Shown: piece by piece, positions 1 through 7,907 of the stretch
Layout: each line of letters starts with the position of its first letter
Position numbering within the stretch: the first letter of the stretch is position 1
Made by a program: the position numbers and the translations under genes
The notes under the pieces: model-generated
Databases searched by the model: none
Told to the model about the DNA's origin: nothing
Seen by the model: only the letters and a program-made list of their open reading frames with translations
DNA from: Arthrobacter castelli DSM 16402
GTDB lineage: Bacteria; Actinomycetota; Actinomycetes; Actinomycetales; Micrococcaceae
Reading direction: 5' to 3'
Length of the DNA stretch: 64,000 nucleotides
NCBI RefSeq assembly: GCF_000430705.1
Contig: NZ_AUMN01000005.1
Coordinates: 62,001 to 126,000, forward strand

Positions 1-94
1 TGGCCGCGTCCAGCAGAGAGTCGATATTGCGCTGAGCGTCGGCACGGCGCCGGCGCGGCACTGATTCGCCTGTTGGCGAGATGTTCCCAGTCAC
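1..94 (-). CDS. TetR-family regulator, N-terminal fragment cut by window edge
   Basis: Reading leftward from a GTG at 94 gives about 31 residues ending in an arginine-rich stretch and then ADAQRNIDSLLDAA, the typical first helix of a TetR DNA-binding domain. A GGATGGAG ribosome site lies about five bases before the GTG, which supports this start. The rest of the gene lies outside the window. It is divergent from the aldo/keto reductase, and three GGAA-N5-TTCC palindromes lie between them, so it probably controls that gene and itself. The family call is firm for so short a piece; the ligand is unknown. Confidence 0.75.
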   Translation of the reverse strand, partial: MTGNISPTGESVPRRRRADAQRNIDSLLDAA

Positions 95-118
95 GACACT
101 CCATCCACTGATTTTTCC

Positions 119-181
119 GGAATCACTTTCCACCTATTGTTTTCCGGAACGCCTTTCCGTATAGTTCTGGAATAGCGTTCC
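119..181. promoter_or_regulatory. Three GGAA-N5-TTCC operator-like palindromes
   Basis: Three 13-bp inverted repeats of the form GGAA-N5-TTCC lie at 119-131, 146-158 and 169-181. Their centres are 27 and 23 bp apart. They fill the gap between the divergent TetR start and the aldo/keto reductase and overlap its likely promoter. This is the pattern expected for cooperative binding by the neighbouring TetR dimer. The regulator-site pairing is inferred. Confidence 0.6.
137..165 (+). promoter_or_regulatory. Likely sigma-70-type promoter of the aldo/keto reductase
   Basis: TTGTTT at 137-142 and TATAGT at 160-165 are separated by 17 bp, a good match to a vegetative promoter. The middle GGAA-N5-TTCC palindrome lies within the spacer, so a repressor bound there would block RNA polymerase directly. 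Confidence 0.5.
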
Positions 182-244
182 GCTTAAATCCAGAATACGC
201 CATCGTGGAGCGCTGATCCTAAACACAACCTCAGGAGCACACTC

Positions 245-1273
245 ATGCAGTACCGCAATCTCGGACGAACCGGTATCAAAGTCAGCCCTTACGCTCTCGG
301 CGCGATGATGTTCGGCGCCCTGGGCAATCCCGACCACATCGACTCGATTAAGATCATCCACAAGGCCCTCGACGCCGGGATCAACTTCATCGACACCGCG
401 GATGTGTACGCCCACGGCGAGTCGGAAGAGATCGTGGGAAAGGCACTTAAGGGGCGGCGCGACGACGTCGTCCTCGCCACGAAAGTGAGCCTTTCCATGG
501 GGGACGATCCGAATCAGCGTGGCGCATCACGGCGCTGGATCACGACGGCGGTGGAGAACTCGCTGCGTCGCCTGCAGACAGACCACATTGATCTTTATCA
601 AATGCAGCGACCGGACCCGGACACTGATATCGAGGAAACGCTGTCCGCGCTCTCGGACCTGATTCGCAGCGGAAAGGTCCGTGCCGTTGGAACGTCCACC
701 ATGGACGCCTCGGACATCGTCAAGGCTCAGTGGGTCGCCGAGCGGCGCGGCGTGGAACGCTTCCGCACCGAGCAGCCCCCGTACTCGATCCTCGATCGTG
801 GTATTGAACGCGAGGTGCTGCCGCTCGCGCAGGAGTATGGCATGGGCACTCTGGTCTACAGCCCCCTCGCTGGCGGAATGCTCACCGGCAACTACCGGAA
901 GGGGCAACAGAACAGCACACACAGATCCCAGTACGGCTTCCGGCACCTGGCCGATGAGCGCCGCATGGAGGCCGTTGAGCAACTCATTCCCGTCGCACAG
1001 GACGCCGGGATCCCGCTGACCCAGCTCGCAATGGCTTTTGCGGTTGCCCATCCGGGGGTCACCTCGGCGCTGATCGGGCCCCGTACGATGGAGCATCTCG
1101 ACAGTACGCTCGCCGGTCTCGACGTCACCCTCACTGACGAGACCCTCGACCGCATCGACGCCATCGTGCCGCCCGGATACGGGGTCGGCAGGTTGGACAT
1201 GGCCTACAACCCACCCGCCATCGAGCAAGCCGCCCTGCGTCGCCGGCCCGTCAATGAGCGAGCCGCGGCATGA
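245..1273 (+). CDS. Aldo/keto reductase with substituted catalytic His
   Basis: A 342-residue NAD(P)H-dependent aldo/keto reductase with an AGGAG ribosome site before the ATG. The barrel signature FIDTADVYAHGESEE carries Asp50 and Tyr55, and VVLATK carries Lys80. The fourth member of the usual Asp-Tyr-Lys-His tetrad normally lies in a 'YQxHRPDP' motif, but here the text is YQMQRPDP, so residue 121 is Gln. The rest of the fold looks intact (RTEQPPYSILDRGIE, YSPLAGGMLTGNY). It is probably controlled by the divergent TetR protein. The family is certain; the substrate is unknown, and the His-to-Gln change could lower or alter carbonyl reduction. Confidence 0.93.
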   Translation: MQYRNLGRTGIKVSPYALGAMMFGALGNPDHIDSIKIIHKALDAGINFIDTADVYAHGESEEIVGKALKGRRDDVVLATKVSLSMGDDPNQRGASRRWITTAVENSLRRLQTDHIDLYQMQRPDPDTDIEETLSALSDLIRSGKVRAVGTSTMDASDIVKAQWVAERRGVERFRTEQPPYSILDRGIEREVLPLAQEYGMGTLVYSPLAGGMLTGNYRKGQQNSTHRSQYGFRHLADERRMEAVEQLIPVAQDAGIPLTQLAMAFAVAHPGVTSALIGPRTMEHLDSTLAGLDVTLTDETLDRIDAIVPPGYGVGRLDMAYNPPAIEQAALRRRPVNERAAA

Positions 1274-1297
1274 GCCGCGGAGCTGCCGACTACGTAA

Positions 1298-1486
1298 TTC
1301 AACCCGATAAACCCACCCGACGGGATCGGCGGGGTTTATCTGAAGGACAGTGACATCTCTCCATTGGATGACGATTCGCAGTCCCTCACGGCGGAGACTT
1401 TCCCGTCCGACGTCGCGTCGCACTCCATCGAGCCGGAATCAGCGCAGCGGCTCTGGGAGCTGAGCGGGCAACTACTCGCGGCATAG
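1298..1486 (+). pseudogene. C-terminal remnant of a short-chain dehydrogenase
   Basis: In one frame the stretch reads GIGGVYLKDSDISPL and then ESAQRLWELSGQLLAA before a TAG stop at 1484-1486. That is the standard tail of protochlorophyllide-reductase-like SDRs, which end in 'GGxYxxDCxxAP...LWxLSexLv'. The frame is closed by a TAA at 1295 and has no start, Rossmann motif or YxxxK. Only about 60 of some 300 residues survive. It sits directly behind the aldo/keto reductase, so a deletion may have removed the front of the gene. Confidence 0.6.
1306..1340 (+). terminator. Possible hairpin terminator after the aldo/keto reductase
   Basis: GATAAACCC at 1306-1314 and GGGTTTATC at 1332-1340 form a perfect 9-bp stem around a 17-base loop, 33 bp after the reductase stop. 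There is no U-run, and the hairpin overlaps the SDR remnant, so it may be coincidental. Confidence 0.35.
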
Positions 1487-1603
1487 GACCCCCGCGCACC
1501 GGCAGCCAGGGGCGGTCCCGGCGCTGGTTTCTGGCCAAGATCGCGGTTTTTGGACACAATGAGATCAGAAGATCAGCCTGCTACCTATTGAGGAGTGCGC
1601 CCG

Positions 1604-2734
1604 ATGTCACTGGATACCACTCGGCCACGGCACCGCTTATGGCTGCCCGTGTTCGCCGCAGCCACACTGGCGATGACCGGATGCACCGCCACTAACGGAG
1701 AAGGCGGCGGGCAGCAAACCACTGCCAGCGAATCGGCCAGGCCGGGTGGCGGTTCCCAAACCCAGGGCGGCAACGGTGCCGGCAGCAATGGGCAGGACGA
1801 CGGCGGCCAAAGTGGCGGCGGCGATGAAGTAGGTTTCGCCGATATCCCGGGGATCATCGACGACGTTCAACCCTCGGTGGTAACGGTCTTCAACGACCAG
1901 GGCTTGGGCAGCGGTGTCATCTACACCGAGGACGGGCTGATCCTCACCAATGCGCACGTGGTGGGAGAAGCCGAACGCGTGGAAATCGGGTTCGCAGACG
2001 GGAAACGGGTGCCGGGACAGGTGGTCGCCACCGACCAGGTGACGGACCTGGCGCTGGTGCAGGTGGAGCGCACCGGATTGCCCGCGGCCGAGTTCGAAAC
2101 CGACCTGCCTGAAGTCGGCTCCCTCGCCGTCGTCATCGGCAGCCCGCTGGGCTTTGAGAACAGTGCCAGTGTCGGCATCATCTCCGGTCTGCACCGCGAG
2201 ATCCCCGGATCGGCCAGCAGCAACCAGTCGCTGGTGGATCTGATCCAGACCGACGCGGCGATCAGCCCCGGAAACTCGGGCGGAGCCGTGGTGAACGGCC
2301 AAGGTGAAGTGGTCGGAATTAGCGAGGCATACATCCCCCCGGAGACCGGAGCCGTGTCGCTGGGCTTCGCCATTCCGGCCGCCACCGCCGTCGAAGTAGC
2401 CGAAGAACTGATAGAAGACGGCAGTGCCGACCACGCATACCTCGGCCTGGTGCCCCGCACCCTGACCCCGCAGATCGCCACCCAACTGGGACTGGAGCAG
2501 GAGAACGGCATTGTGGTGCTGTCGGTCGAACCCGGAACACCGGCGGACCAGGCCGGGCTGGAGCCCGGTGACCTGCTCATATCGCTCAACGGGGAAGAAC
2601 TGCAGACCTCCGGGGACCTGATCGCGGCGCTGCGCTCGCTGAACCCGGGGGACACCATCGAGGCCAAAGTCGTCCGCGGCGGCGAAGTGGACACCGTGGA
2701 AATCACGGTGGCCGAGCGACCCAACGGCAACTAA
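1604..2734 (+). CDS. HtrA/DegP-like trypsin-family serine protease, lipoprotein, with PDZ domain
   Basis: A 376-residue secreted protease. The ATG at 1604 is chosen over an in-frame GTG at 1595 because GAGGAG at 1590-1595 is correctly spaced for it. A lipobox (LAMTGC, Cys27) follows a short hydrophobic segment, so the protein should be lipid-anchored outside the membrane. A Gly/Ser/Gln-rich linker (about 30-75) leads to the protease domain with triad His118 (TNAHVV), Asp148 (TDLAL) and Ser225 (GNSGGA). A PDZ domain with LEPGDLLISLNGEEL occupies roughly 280-370. The role is probably quality control of envelope proteins. A hairpin follows the stop. Confidence 0.93.
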   Translation: MSLDTTRPRHRLWLPVFAAATLAMTGCTATNGEGGGQQTTASESARPGGGSQTQGGNGAGSNGQDDGGQSGGGDEVGFADIPGIIDDVQPSVVTVFNDQGLGSGVIYTEDGLILTNAHVVGEAERVEIGFADGKRVPGQVVATDQVTDLALVQVERTGLPAAEFETDLPEVGSLAVVIGSPLGFENSASVGIISGLHREIPGSASSNQSLVDLIQTDAAISPGNSGGAVVNGQGEVVGISEAYIPPETGAVSLGFAIPAATAVEVAEELIEDGSADHAYLGLVPRTLTPQIATQLGLEQENGIVVLSVEPGTPADQAGLEPGDLLISLNGEELQTSGDLIAALRSLNPGDTIEAKVVRGGEVDTVEITVAERPNGN

Positions 2735-2742
2735 ACAGAGAT

Positions 2743-2785
2743 ATGCGTTGTGCGGAAGAGCTTCACACAACGCATACTCTTTGGG
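2743..2785 (+). terminator. Hairpin terminator after the HtrA-like gene
   Basis: ATGCGTTGTG at 2743-2752 pairs perfectly with CACAACGCAT at 2766-2775, followed by ACTCTTT. It lies between convergent genes, so it could stop transcription from both sides. Confidence 0.65.
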
Positions 2786-2847
2786 CGCATACTCCTTGGG
2801 TTCGCCAGGGTGGCCGACGCATGCGCCGGCGCCTGCGCAGTTGCCGC

Positions 2848-3318
2848 CTACGTTTGGTGTTCGGAGGCACCTCCGCGGTGGCGTGCCATATAGGCAACTC
2901 CGAGGCCGCCGGCGATCAGGCCGAGCACCAGGTGCAGCCAGTTCGTCCCCATACTGAAGGACAGGAAATTCGCCGTCGACGTCAGGTCAATAACCAGGCC
3001 GTAAATCCACAGCAACAAGAACAACGCACCACTGCCTAACAGGAAGTCGCGGGACAACATAGTGCTGCGGCTCATGCCGATGCCTGCTATGCCCACGGCC
3101 AAATAAACGATGTTGAGCAGGATGGACGTTCCGAATGCGCCAAACAACAGCGCTCCCGAACCAGCGGCGAATGTCATTTCGCCGTACTGGGCCGTGATTC
3201 CCGGGATGAATCCCAGGACACCTAAAAGCAGAAATACTACGCCGCCTGAGATCGCGGCATTACGTACATGCTCGCGGGTCAAGTGCCATCCGGACGCACC
3301 ATGGGATGCCGTAGTCAT
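2848..3318 (-). CDS. DUF4383 four-helix membrane protein
   Basis: The 156-residue frame starts at an ATG preceded by GGAGGGAG. It has four hydrophobic helices: VVFLLLGVLGFIPG, the segment around GALLFGAFGTSILLNIVY, LGSGALFLLLWIYGLV and LHLVLGLIAGGLGVAYM. The spacing and the 'GVLGFIPG' text match DUF4383, a family common in actinobacteria with no established function. The reading frame extends much farther upstream, but that part opposes the oxidoreductase gene and is not expected to be translated. Confidence 0.85.
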   Translation of the reverse strand: MTTASHGASGWHLTREHVRNAAISGGVVFLLLGVLGFIPGITAQYGEMTFAAGSGALLFGAFGTSILLNIVYLAVGIAGIGMSRSTMLSRDFLLGSGALFLLLWIYGLVIDLTSTANFLSFSMGTNWLHLVLGLIAGGLGVAYMARHRGGASEHQT

Positions 3319-3552
3319 TTCTCCCTCCTCATTCGACTGGAACTGGTTCTCCGGACGGGTGTCCGGAGAAGTTGACGGGGGCGATACGACGTCCCCTTCA
3401 GCATCCCTAATTCTACGCTTGAGGCGGGGAAACGGACCCGGGCCGATGGTCTCGAATTGGTGACTGGGAAATAACATCAGCACCGATGCCGTTGCACTTG
3501 GTGACTCGGGGCAATCACCCCTCAAACGTCCCCTGCGAAAGGCCGATACACC

Positions 3553-4560
3553 GTGACCGTTCCACTCTCCATCCTTGACCTGGCGCACATTGGCGAAGGC
3601 GTCACCGCCGCCGACAGCTTCAAAGCCAGCGTCACCCTGGCACAGCGCGCCGAAGAGTGGGGCTACCGCCGGATCTGGTACGCCGAACACCACAACATGT
3701 CCACCATCGCCTCCTCGGCAACCAGCGTGCTGATCGGGCATGTGGCCAGCCAGACCAAGCACATCCGGTTGGGCGCCGGCGGCATCATGCTCCCGAACCA
3801 CGCGCCGTTGACCATCGCCGAACAGTTCGGCACCCTCGAAACGCTGCACCCGGGACGAATCGATTTGGGGCTGGGCCGGGCGCCGGGCAGCGACCAGAAC
3901 ACCATGCGGGCACTGCGGCGGGATCCGTCGTCGGCCGAAAGCTTCCCGCAGGACGTGCAGGAACTGCAGGGATACCTGGCCGGCGAATCGCTGATCCCCG
4001 GGGTCGACGCCGTTCCCGGCACCGGCACGAACGTTCCGCTGTACATCCTCGGGTCTTCGCTGTTCGGGGCCAAGCTGGCCGCGGCTCTGGGCCTGCCGTA
4101 CTCCTTCGCCTCGCACTTCGCGCCCAATGCCCTGGAAGACGCGGTGGCGATCTACCGCCGGGACTTCCAGCCCTCCAAGCAACTGTCCGAGCCCTACGTG
4201 ATTGCCGGCGTCAACGTGATCGCCGCAGACACCGAGGCCGAAGCGGAGGCACAGTTCCTGGCCGCCAAGCGGCGCCGGGTCACCCAACTGCTGGGGCGCG
4301 GCCGCAGCTTCACCGATGACGAAGCCGACATGGTCCTGCAGTCACCATCCGGACAGCAGGTGCTGCAAATGACCAAGTACTCCGGCGTCGGCACGCCTGG
4401 CCAGGTCAAGGACTACCTCGACTGGTTCACCGAACGTGCCCAGGCGGATGAGCTGATTGTGGCCAGCCAGACGGAAACGAACGAGGCGTGGCTGCGTTCC
4501 TTCGAGCTGCTGGCCGACGTCGCAGGGTTGCAGGCGGGCGCGCCCGCCGGGACCCTCTAG
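3553..4560 (+). CDS. LLM-class flavin-dependent oxidoreductase
   Basis: A 335-residue luciferase-like monooxygenase starting at GTG 3553 with GAAAGG upstream. The family hallmarks are all present: the N-terminal [12 protein letters not shown], the WYAEHHN strand-loop, [20 protein letters not shown] and [13 protein letters not shown]. Members bind FMN and oxidise small organics or sulfur compounds. This one belongs to the 'MsnO8/YhbW-like' type that lacks an assigned substrate. It stands alone, and its stop codon forms half of a 12-bp palindrome shared with the stop of the converging M20 remnant. Confidence 0.92.
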   Translation: MTVPLSILDLAHIGEGVTAADSFKASVTLAQRAEEWGYRRIWYAEHHNMSTIASSATSVLIGHVASQTKHIRLGAGGIMLPNHAPLTIAEQFGTLETLHPGRIDLGLGRAPGSDQNTMRALRRDPSSAESFPQDVQELQGYLAGESLIPGVDAVPGTGTNVPLYILGSSLFGAKLAAALGLPYSFASHFAPNALEDAVAIYRRDFQPSKQLSEPYVIAGVNVIAADTEAEAEAQFLAAKRRRVTQLLGRGRSFTDDEADMVLQSPSGQQVLQMTKYSGVGTPGQVKDYLDWFTERAQADELIVASQTETNEAWLRSFELLADVAGLQAGAPAGTL

Positions 4561-4566
4561 CCTAGG

Positions 4567-5068
4567 CTATTCTTCGGCCAGGTAGCTTAAGGCCGCCGAC
4601 GTGAGCAGCCGCACCCCAGTGGGACGGTGCGTTCCGGGTCGGTGATGCCGACAAACCAGTAGGCGTAGGGAATGGGCGGGCCATCGTAGCTGTCCGGTCC
4701 CGGCAGGCCGAACTCGGAGAAGTCCTCGCTGCCCATCAGGGTGTCCGTATCAACCACCTGGTCGCCTTTCAGGGCGGTGTGGACCCGGCGAACGCGCTCG
4801 ACGACGTCGTCATCATTGACCGTGACCGGGAAGTCGGAGAAGGTCTCGATGGCCGGCGACTGTACGCATCCTGCGGCGGCGCATTCCGCCTCGGCGATCC
4901 GCCGGATGGCCTCGAGAACCTGCTGCTTGCGGGCGTCGCTGCGCACCCGGATATTCATGGTCAGGGTCGCCTGGGTGGGGATGATGTTGGCCTTCGTTCC
5001 GGCCTGGAACATGGTCACGCTGAGCACTGCCGCGTCCGAGGGCGGCATCTCGCGGGGGGCGGTTATGC
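4567..5068 (-). pseudogene. M20-family amidohydrolase/peptidase remnant
   Basis: The frame contains PREMPPSDAAVLSVTMFQAG, TKANIIPTQATLTMNIRVR and LMGSEDFSEFG, the dimerisation domain and late metal-binding part of M20D amidohydrolases (hippurate/IAA-amino-acid hydrolase type). The first ~200 residues are missing, with homology beginning abruptly near 5068. Near the end the text goes from VGITDPERTVP straight to TGVRLLTSAALSYLAEE in another frame, so the usual 'NHSPxFAP' segment was deleted and the frame shifted. The protein cannot be active. Confidence 0.8.
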
Positions 5069-5530
5069 AAGGTCGCGAATTCGGTCCGCGGCGCCAGACA
5101 TCTGGTCGCCGGCGTGCTGCCCACTCTCGAACATCTGAAGACCGAGCGGCCGGTGCTGTGCCGCTGATGCGAAGCGTCGAAGGCCTAAGTGCGGGCGATG
5201 CCAAACGCGCTGAGAGTCGACAGTCGAAGACCTCCTCCGGCGACTCGGCCGACTTCTGCCCTCAAGCAGTCAGGCACTCCCAAGTTGAAATGCGCTGAAT
5301 CGACCGTAAACTGGCCAGTCAATGCGACGACGCAACAACTTTCGAAGGGATCCAGCTCAGACCTCAAATCCTTCGTTGACCATCCGATACGCTTACAATT
5401 GTCTGTTCTCCCTTTGCTGTCCAGATCTGCGCAGGCAGAGACGATCGTATTCCGAGACTCCCAGAGCACGCGCCCACCGCTGGTCCAGTCATGTACCTGT
5501 GATCATTCCAGCATCGTCGTCAGGACCGTC
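5069..5530. other. Gene-poor stretch before the GMC gene
   Basis: I recognise no coding sequence here. The composition is more AT-rich than the flanks. The only structured feature is the perfect 10-bp palindrome ACTGGCCAGT at 5310-5319, which could be an operator. The stretch lies between the broken end of the M20 gene and a gene of different composition, so it probably contains a recombination boundary. Confidence 0.5.
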
Positions 5531-7756
5531 ATGAACCCTGAAAGCACCGATCCACCAGATGAGGCCTCCTCCGCTCCGGCGTCTGCACCTCATGTCGATG
5601 CCATCGTCGTGGGGAGCGGGTTCGGCGGAGCCGTGACATCTGCTCGACTGGCACAAGCAGGCTTCACTGTGACGGTCTTGGAACGGGGACGACGGTGGCA
5701 GCCGGGGCAGTTCCCCCGATCTCCGCAGATACGCGAGGGGTGGCTGTGGGAGGCGGGGCGAGGGCTGTACGATATGCGTTGGCTGGATTCCATGCTTTCG
5801 ATACAGGCTGCCGGTTGGGGCGGAGGATCGTTGGTCTATGCCAATGTTTTCGCGCGGCCATCGATGGATTCGCTCGGCAAACATTGGCCGGAGGGGCTCA
5901 GCCGCGCAGAGCTCGAGCCGTACTATGATCTCGCCGGTACGATGCTCGAGGTCAATCCGGTCCAAGTTGATCCTGCCACCGGTCGCGTACCGGACCGCAC
6001 ACGTGTCGTCGAAGACCTCGTCGAGCAGATGAAGATACGCTCTGCGACCATTCGGCCGAATCTTGCCGTGCGTTTCGGCCCCACGGATTCATGGGCACCT
6101 AACGAACACGGTGTCCCACAGCGCGGCTGTGCATTCGTCGGTGAATGTATCCTGGGCTGCAACCGATCGGCCAAGAACTCACTGGATCACAACTATCTCG
6201 CAGTTGCGGAGAAGTATTCGGCAACGGCAGTAACCGGTGCCGAAGTCACACGGATCGAGCGTGATGAAGCCGGGTGGGCTGTGTGGACCAACGAAGGCAG
6301 TGGAGCCGATGAGCATCAGGTCAGACGTACTGGGACTCGATTGTTTCTAGCGGCCGGAGCCGTGTCCACCACCGAGCTTCTGCTCAGCTCCCGCGATGTC
6401 GACCGGACGCTTCCGAGGCTGTCTTCCACCCTTGGGCGGGGCTTCTCCGGCAACGGGGACTACCTCGCAACCAGCAATTTGCGGCGCGGCCACGGAAACC
6501 TGACCACGGGCCCGACGATTACGACGACCACAGTGCTCGACGTCTGGGAAAGGTCGAAACCGGTATGGTTCCAGGTCCAGGACGGAGCCATTCCCCGCGC
6601 AGTTTCCGATCTGTTTGATCAATCACTTCCGTTTCAGCGTCTGCGCTCATGGTGGCGACGAATTCGCCGTCATGACGTCACGCGTTCGATCGCGTTCTTG
6701 TCTATGGGCCATGACGCTGGAACGGGACAGCTGAAACTCGATGACCAAGGCAAAGCACAACTGCAGTGGGCCAACCGGCAGCAATCACGCCTCTACCGCG
6801 CCGAGGGACGAGTGGGTCCGGCCGTTGCGCGGATCATCGGCTCCGGCGTGCGCCCTGCGCCGCTGTGGTCGCTTTTCAGGAAGCCGATCACCGTGCATCC
6901 CCTGGGAGGGGTGCCCATCGGAGCTGATGGGAACTCCGGTGTTGTGGGTCCCGACAGGCAGGTCCATTCCTACCCGGGTCTCTATGTCATGGATGGATCC
7001 GTAATCCCCGCCTCCACAGGGGCGAACCCCTCGGCAACAATTCTTGCCGGTGCAGAAAGCGCGATCGAGGGCATCATCCGCGACGTGACCGGCGACAGTT
7101 CTTGGCAGGCCCCGGAGTGGGCTCGAGTCCGTCGCCTTCCCGTTCCCGAGGATGCGGCCTACCGATGGATGGGCACGCGCCGGCGCGAAACGGCCGGAGA
7201 CGGGGTGGTCCTCGACGAAAGGATGCACGAACGGCACCCGGACGGTGTCGGGCCCGGCGCCCTGCAGGTACAACTGAAAATTTCAGGACTCGATACTTTC
7301 CGCACCGATCCCGAGCATCGTTTGTCGGTCGCTGGCAGCATCAGGGTCTCCGCCATTCCCGGGACACACGCCGTGGAAGGACAGCTTCGCATGTTTCCGC
7401 AGGAGACCAGTTATCTCATGCGCTACGATCTCTGGTTCACCGACGGACGAGGTCGAAACTGGATCGGGATTGGGGTCAAGAGCCAGCGCGGAAGGGGGCC
7501 GGTGGCCAAGTACCGTGGCCTGACGAAGCTTCACCTTGAGATCCACCCAGAGGACGACACCGACACCACTATTGACACCGAGCTGATACTGCGTCCCCTG
7601 GATGTGATGAGGAATGGCGGCTCGATCCGCGGAACGGGATTCACTCTTGCTCGCCGACAGAAAGCGGTCCTCACATTCTTCACCTTCTTCGCCCGGAAGA
7701 CAGTGGGCTCACGTCGTCGGCGGCCCGGTAAGCGAAGTCGTCGACTTCGACGATGA
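5531..7756 (+). CDS. GMC oxidoreductase (cholesterol-oxidase-like) with extra C-terminal domain
   Basis: The start at ATG 5531 places the FAD-binding VVGSGFGGAVTSARLAQAG near residue 25, as usual. The protein has 741 residues. The GMC body ends with VHPLGGVPIGADG and DGSVIPASTGANPSATI, the conserved His/Asn region and C-terminal FAD contact. The C-terminal ~200 residues (QLKISGLDTFRTDPEHRL, SYLMRYDLWFTDGRG, then a hydrophobic FFTFF and a basic tail) resemble the middle domain found in large GMC-hydrolase fusions of sterol-using actinobacteria. Oxidation of a sterol or other hydrophobic alcohol is inferred. Base composition is lower in GC than the neighbours, a possible sign of transfer. Confidence 0.85.
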   Translation: MNPESTDPPDEASSAPASAPHVDAIVVGSGFGGAVTSARLAQAGFTVTVLERGRRWQPGQFPRSPQIREGWLWEAGRGLYDMRWLDSMLSIQAAGWGGGSLVYANVFARPSMDSLGKHWPEGLSRAELEPYYDLAGTMLEVNPVQVDPATGRVPDRTRVVEDLVEQMKIRSATIRPNLAVRFGPTDSWAPNEHGVPQRGCAFVGECILGCNRSAKNSLDHNYLAVAEKYSATAVTGAEVTRIERDEAGWAVWTNEGSGADEHQVRRTGTRLFLAAGAVSTTELLLSSRDVDRTLPRLSSTLGRGFSGNGDYLATSNLRRGHGNLTTGPTITTTTVLDVWERSKPVWFQVQDGAIPRAVSDLFDQSLPFQRLRSWWRRIRRHDVTRSIAFLSMGHDAGTGQLKLDDQGKAQLQWANRQQSRLYRAEGRVGPAVARIIGSGVRPAPLWSLFRKPITVHPLGGVPIGADGNSGVVGPDRQVHSYPGLYVMDGSVIPASTGANPSATILAGAESAIEGIIRDVTGDSSWQAPEWARVRRLPVPEDAAYRWMGTRRRETAGDGVVLDERMHERHPDGVGPGALQVQLKISGLDTFRTDPEHRLSVAGSIRVSAIPGTHAVEGQLRMFPQETSYLMRYDLWFTDGRGRNWIGIGVKSQRGRGPVAKYRGLTKLHLEIHPEDDTDTTIDTELILRPLDVMRNGGSIRGTGFTLARRQKAVLTFFTFFARKTVGSRRRRPGKRSRRLRR

Positions 7757-7825
7757 CTGGGGCGTCGACCCACAGCCTGGACTTTGGAAGCTTCCCTCAG
7801 ATGGAAACGTTGTCCCTGCGGTCAT

Positions 7826-7888
7826 TCAGAGGCGGCCGGTGAGCAGGTAGAGCCAGTGGTAGCCCTCATGTGACATGGGGCCAGGGGC
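7826..7888 (-). pseudogene. Possible scrap of a cupin-type HTH regulator
   Basis: On the minus strand one frame reads RAPGPMSHEGYHWLYLLTGRL before a TGA at 7826-7828. This resembles the cupin part of XRE regulators ('HEGxEWLYVLxGRL'). Nothing else of such a gene is present. The match is short and could be chance. Confidence 0.3.
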
Positions 7889-7907
7889 ACGTATCAGGAG
7901 ACATGCT

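Noticed and set aside
1306-1340. Hairpin as a strong terminator
   Set aside because: It lacks a U-run and overlaps a readable SDR remnant, so it was kept only at low confidence.
3319-4287. Upstream continuation of the DUF4383 reading frame to 479 codons
   Set aside because: The extension opposes the flavin oxidoreductase gene; a GGAGGGAG site and ATG at 3318 mark the real start.
5185-5469. Minus-strand frame of 94 codons before the GMC gene as a regulator
   Set aside because: No HTH pattern and no ribosome site; only the ACTGGCCAGT palindrome hints at regulation.
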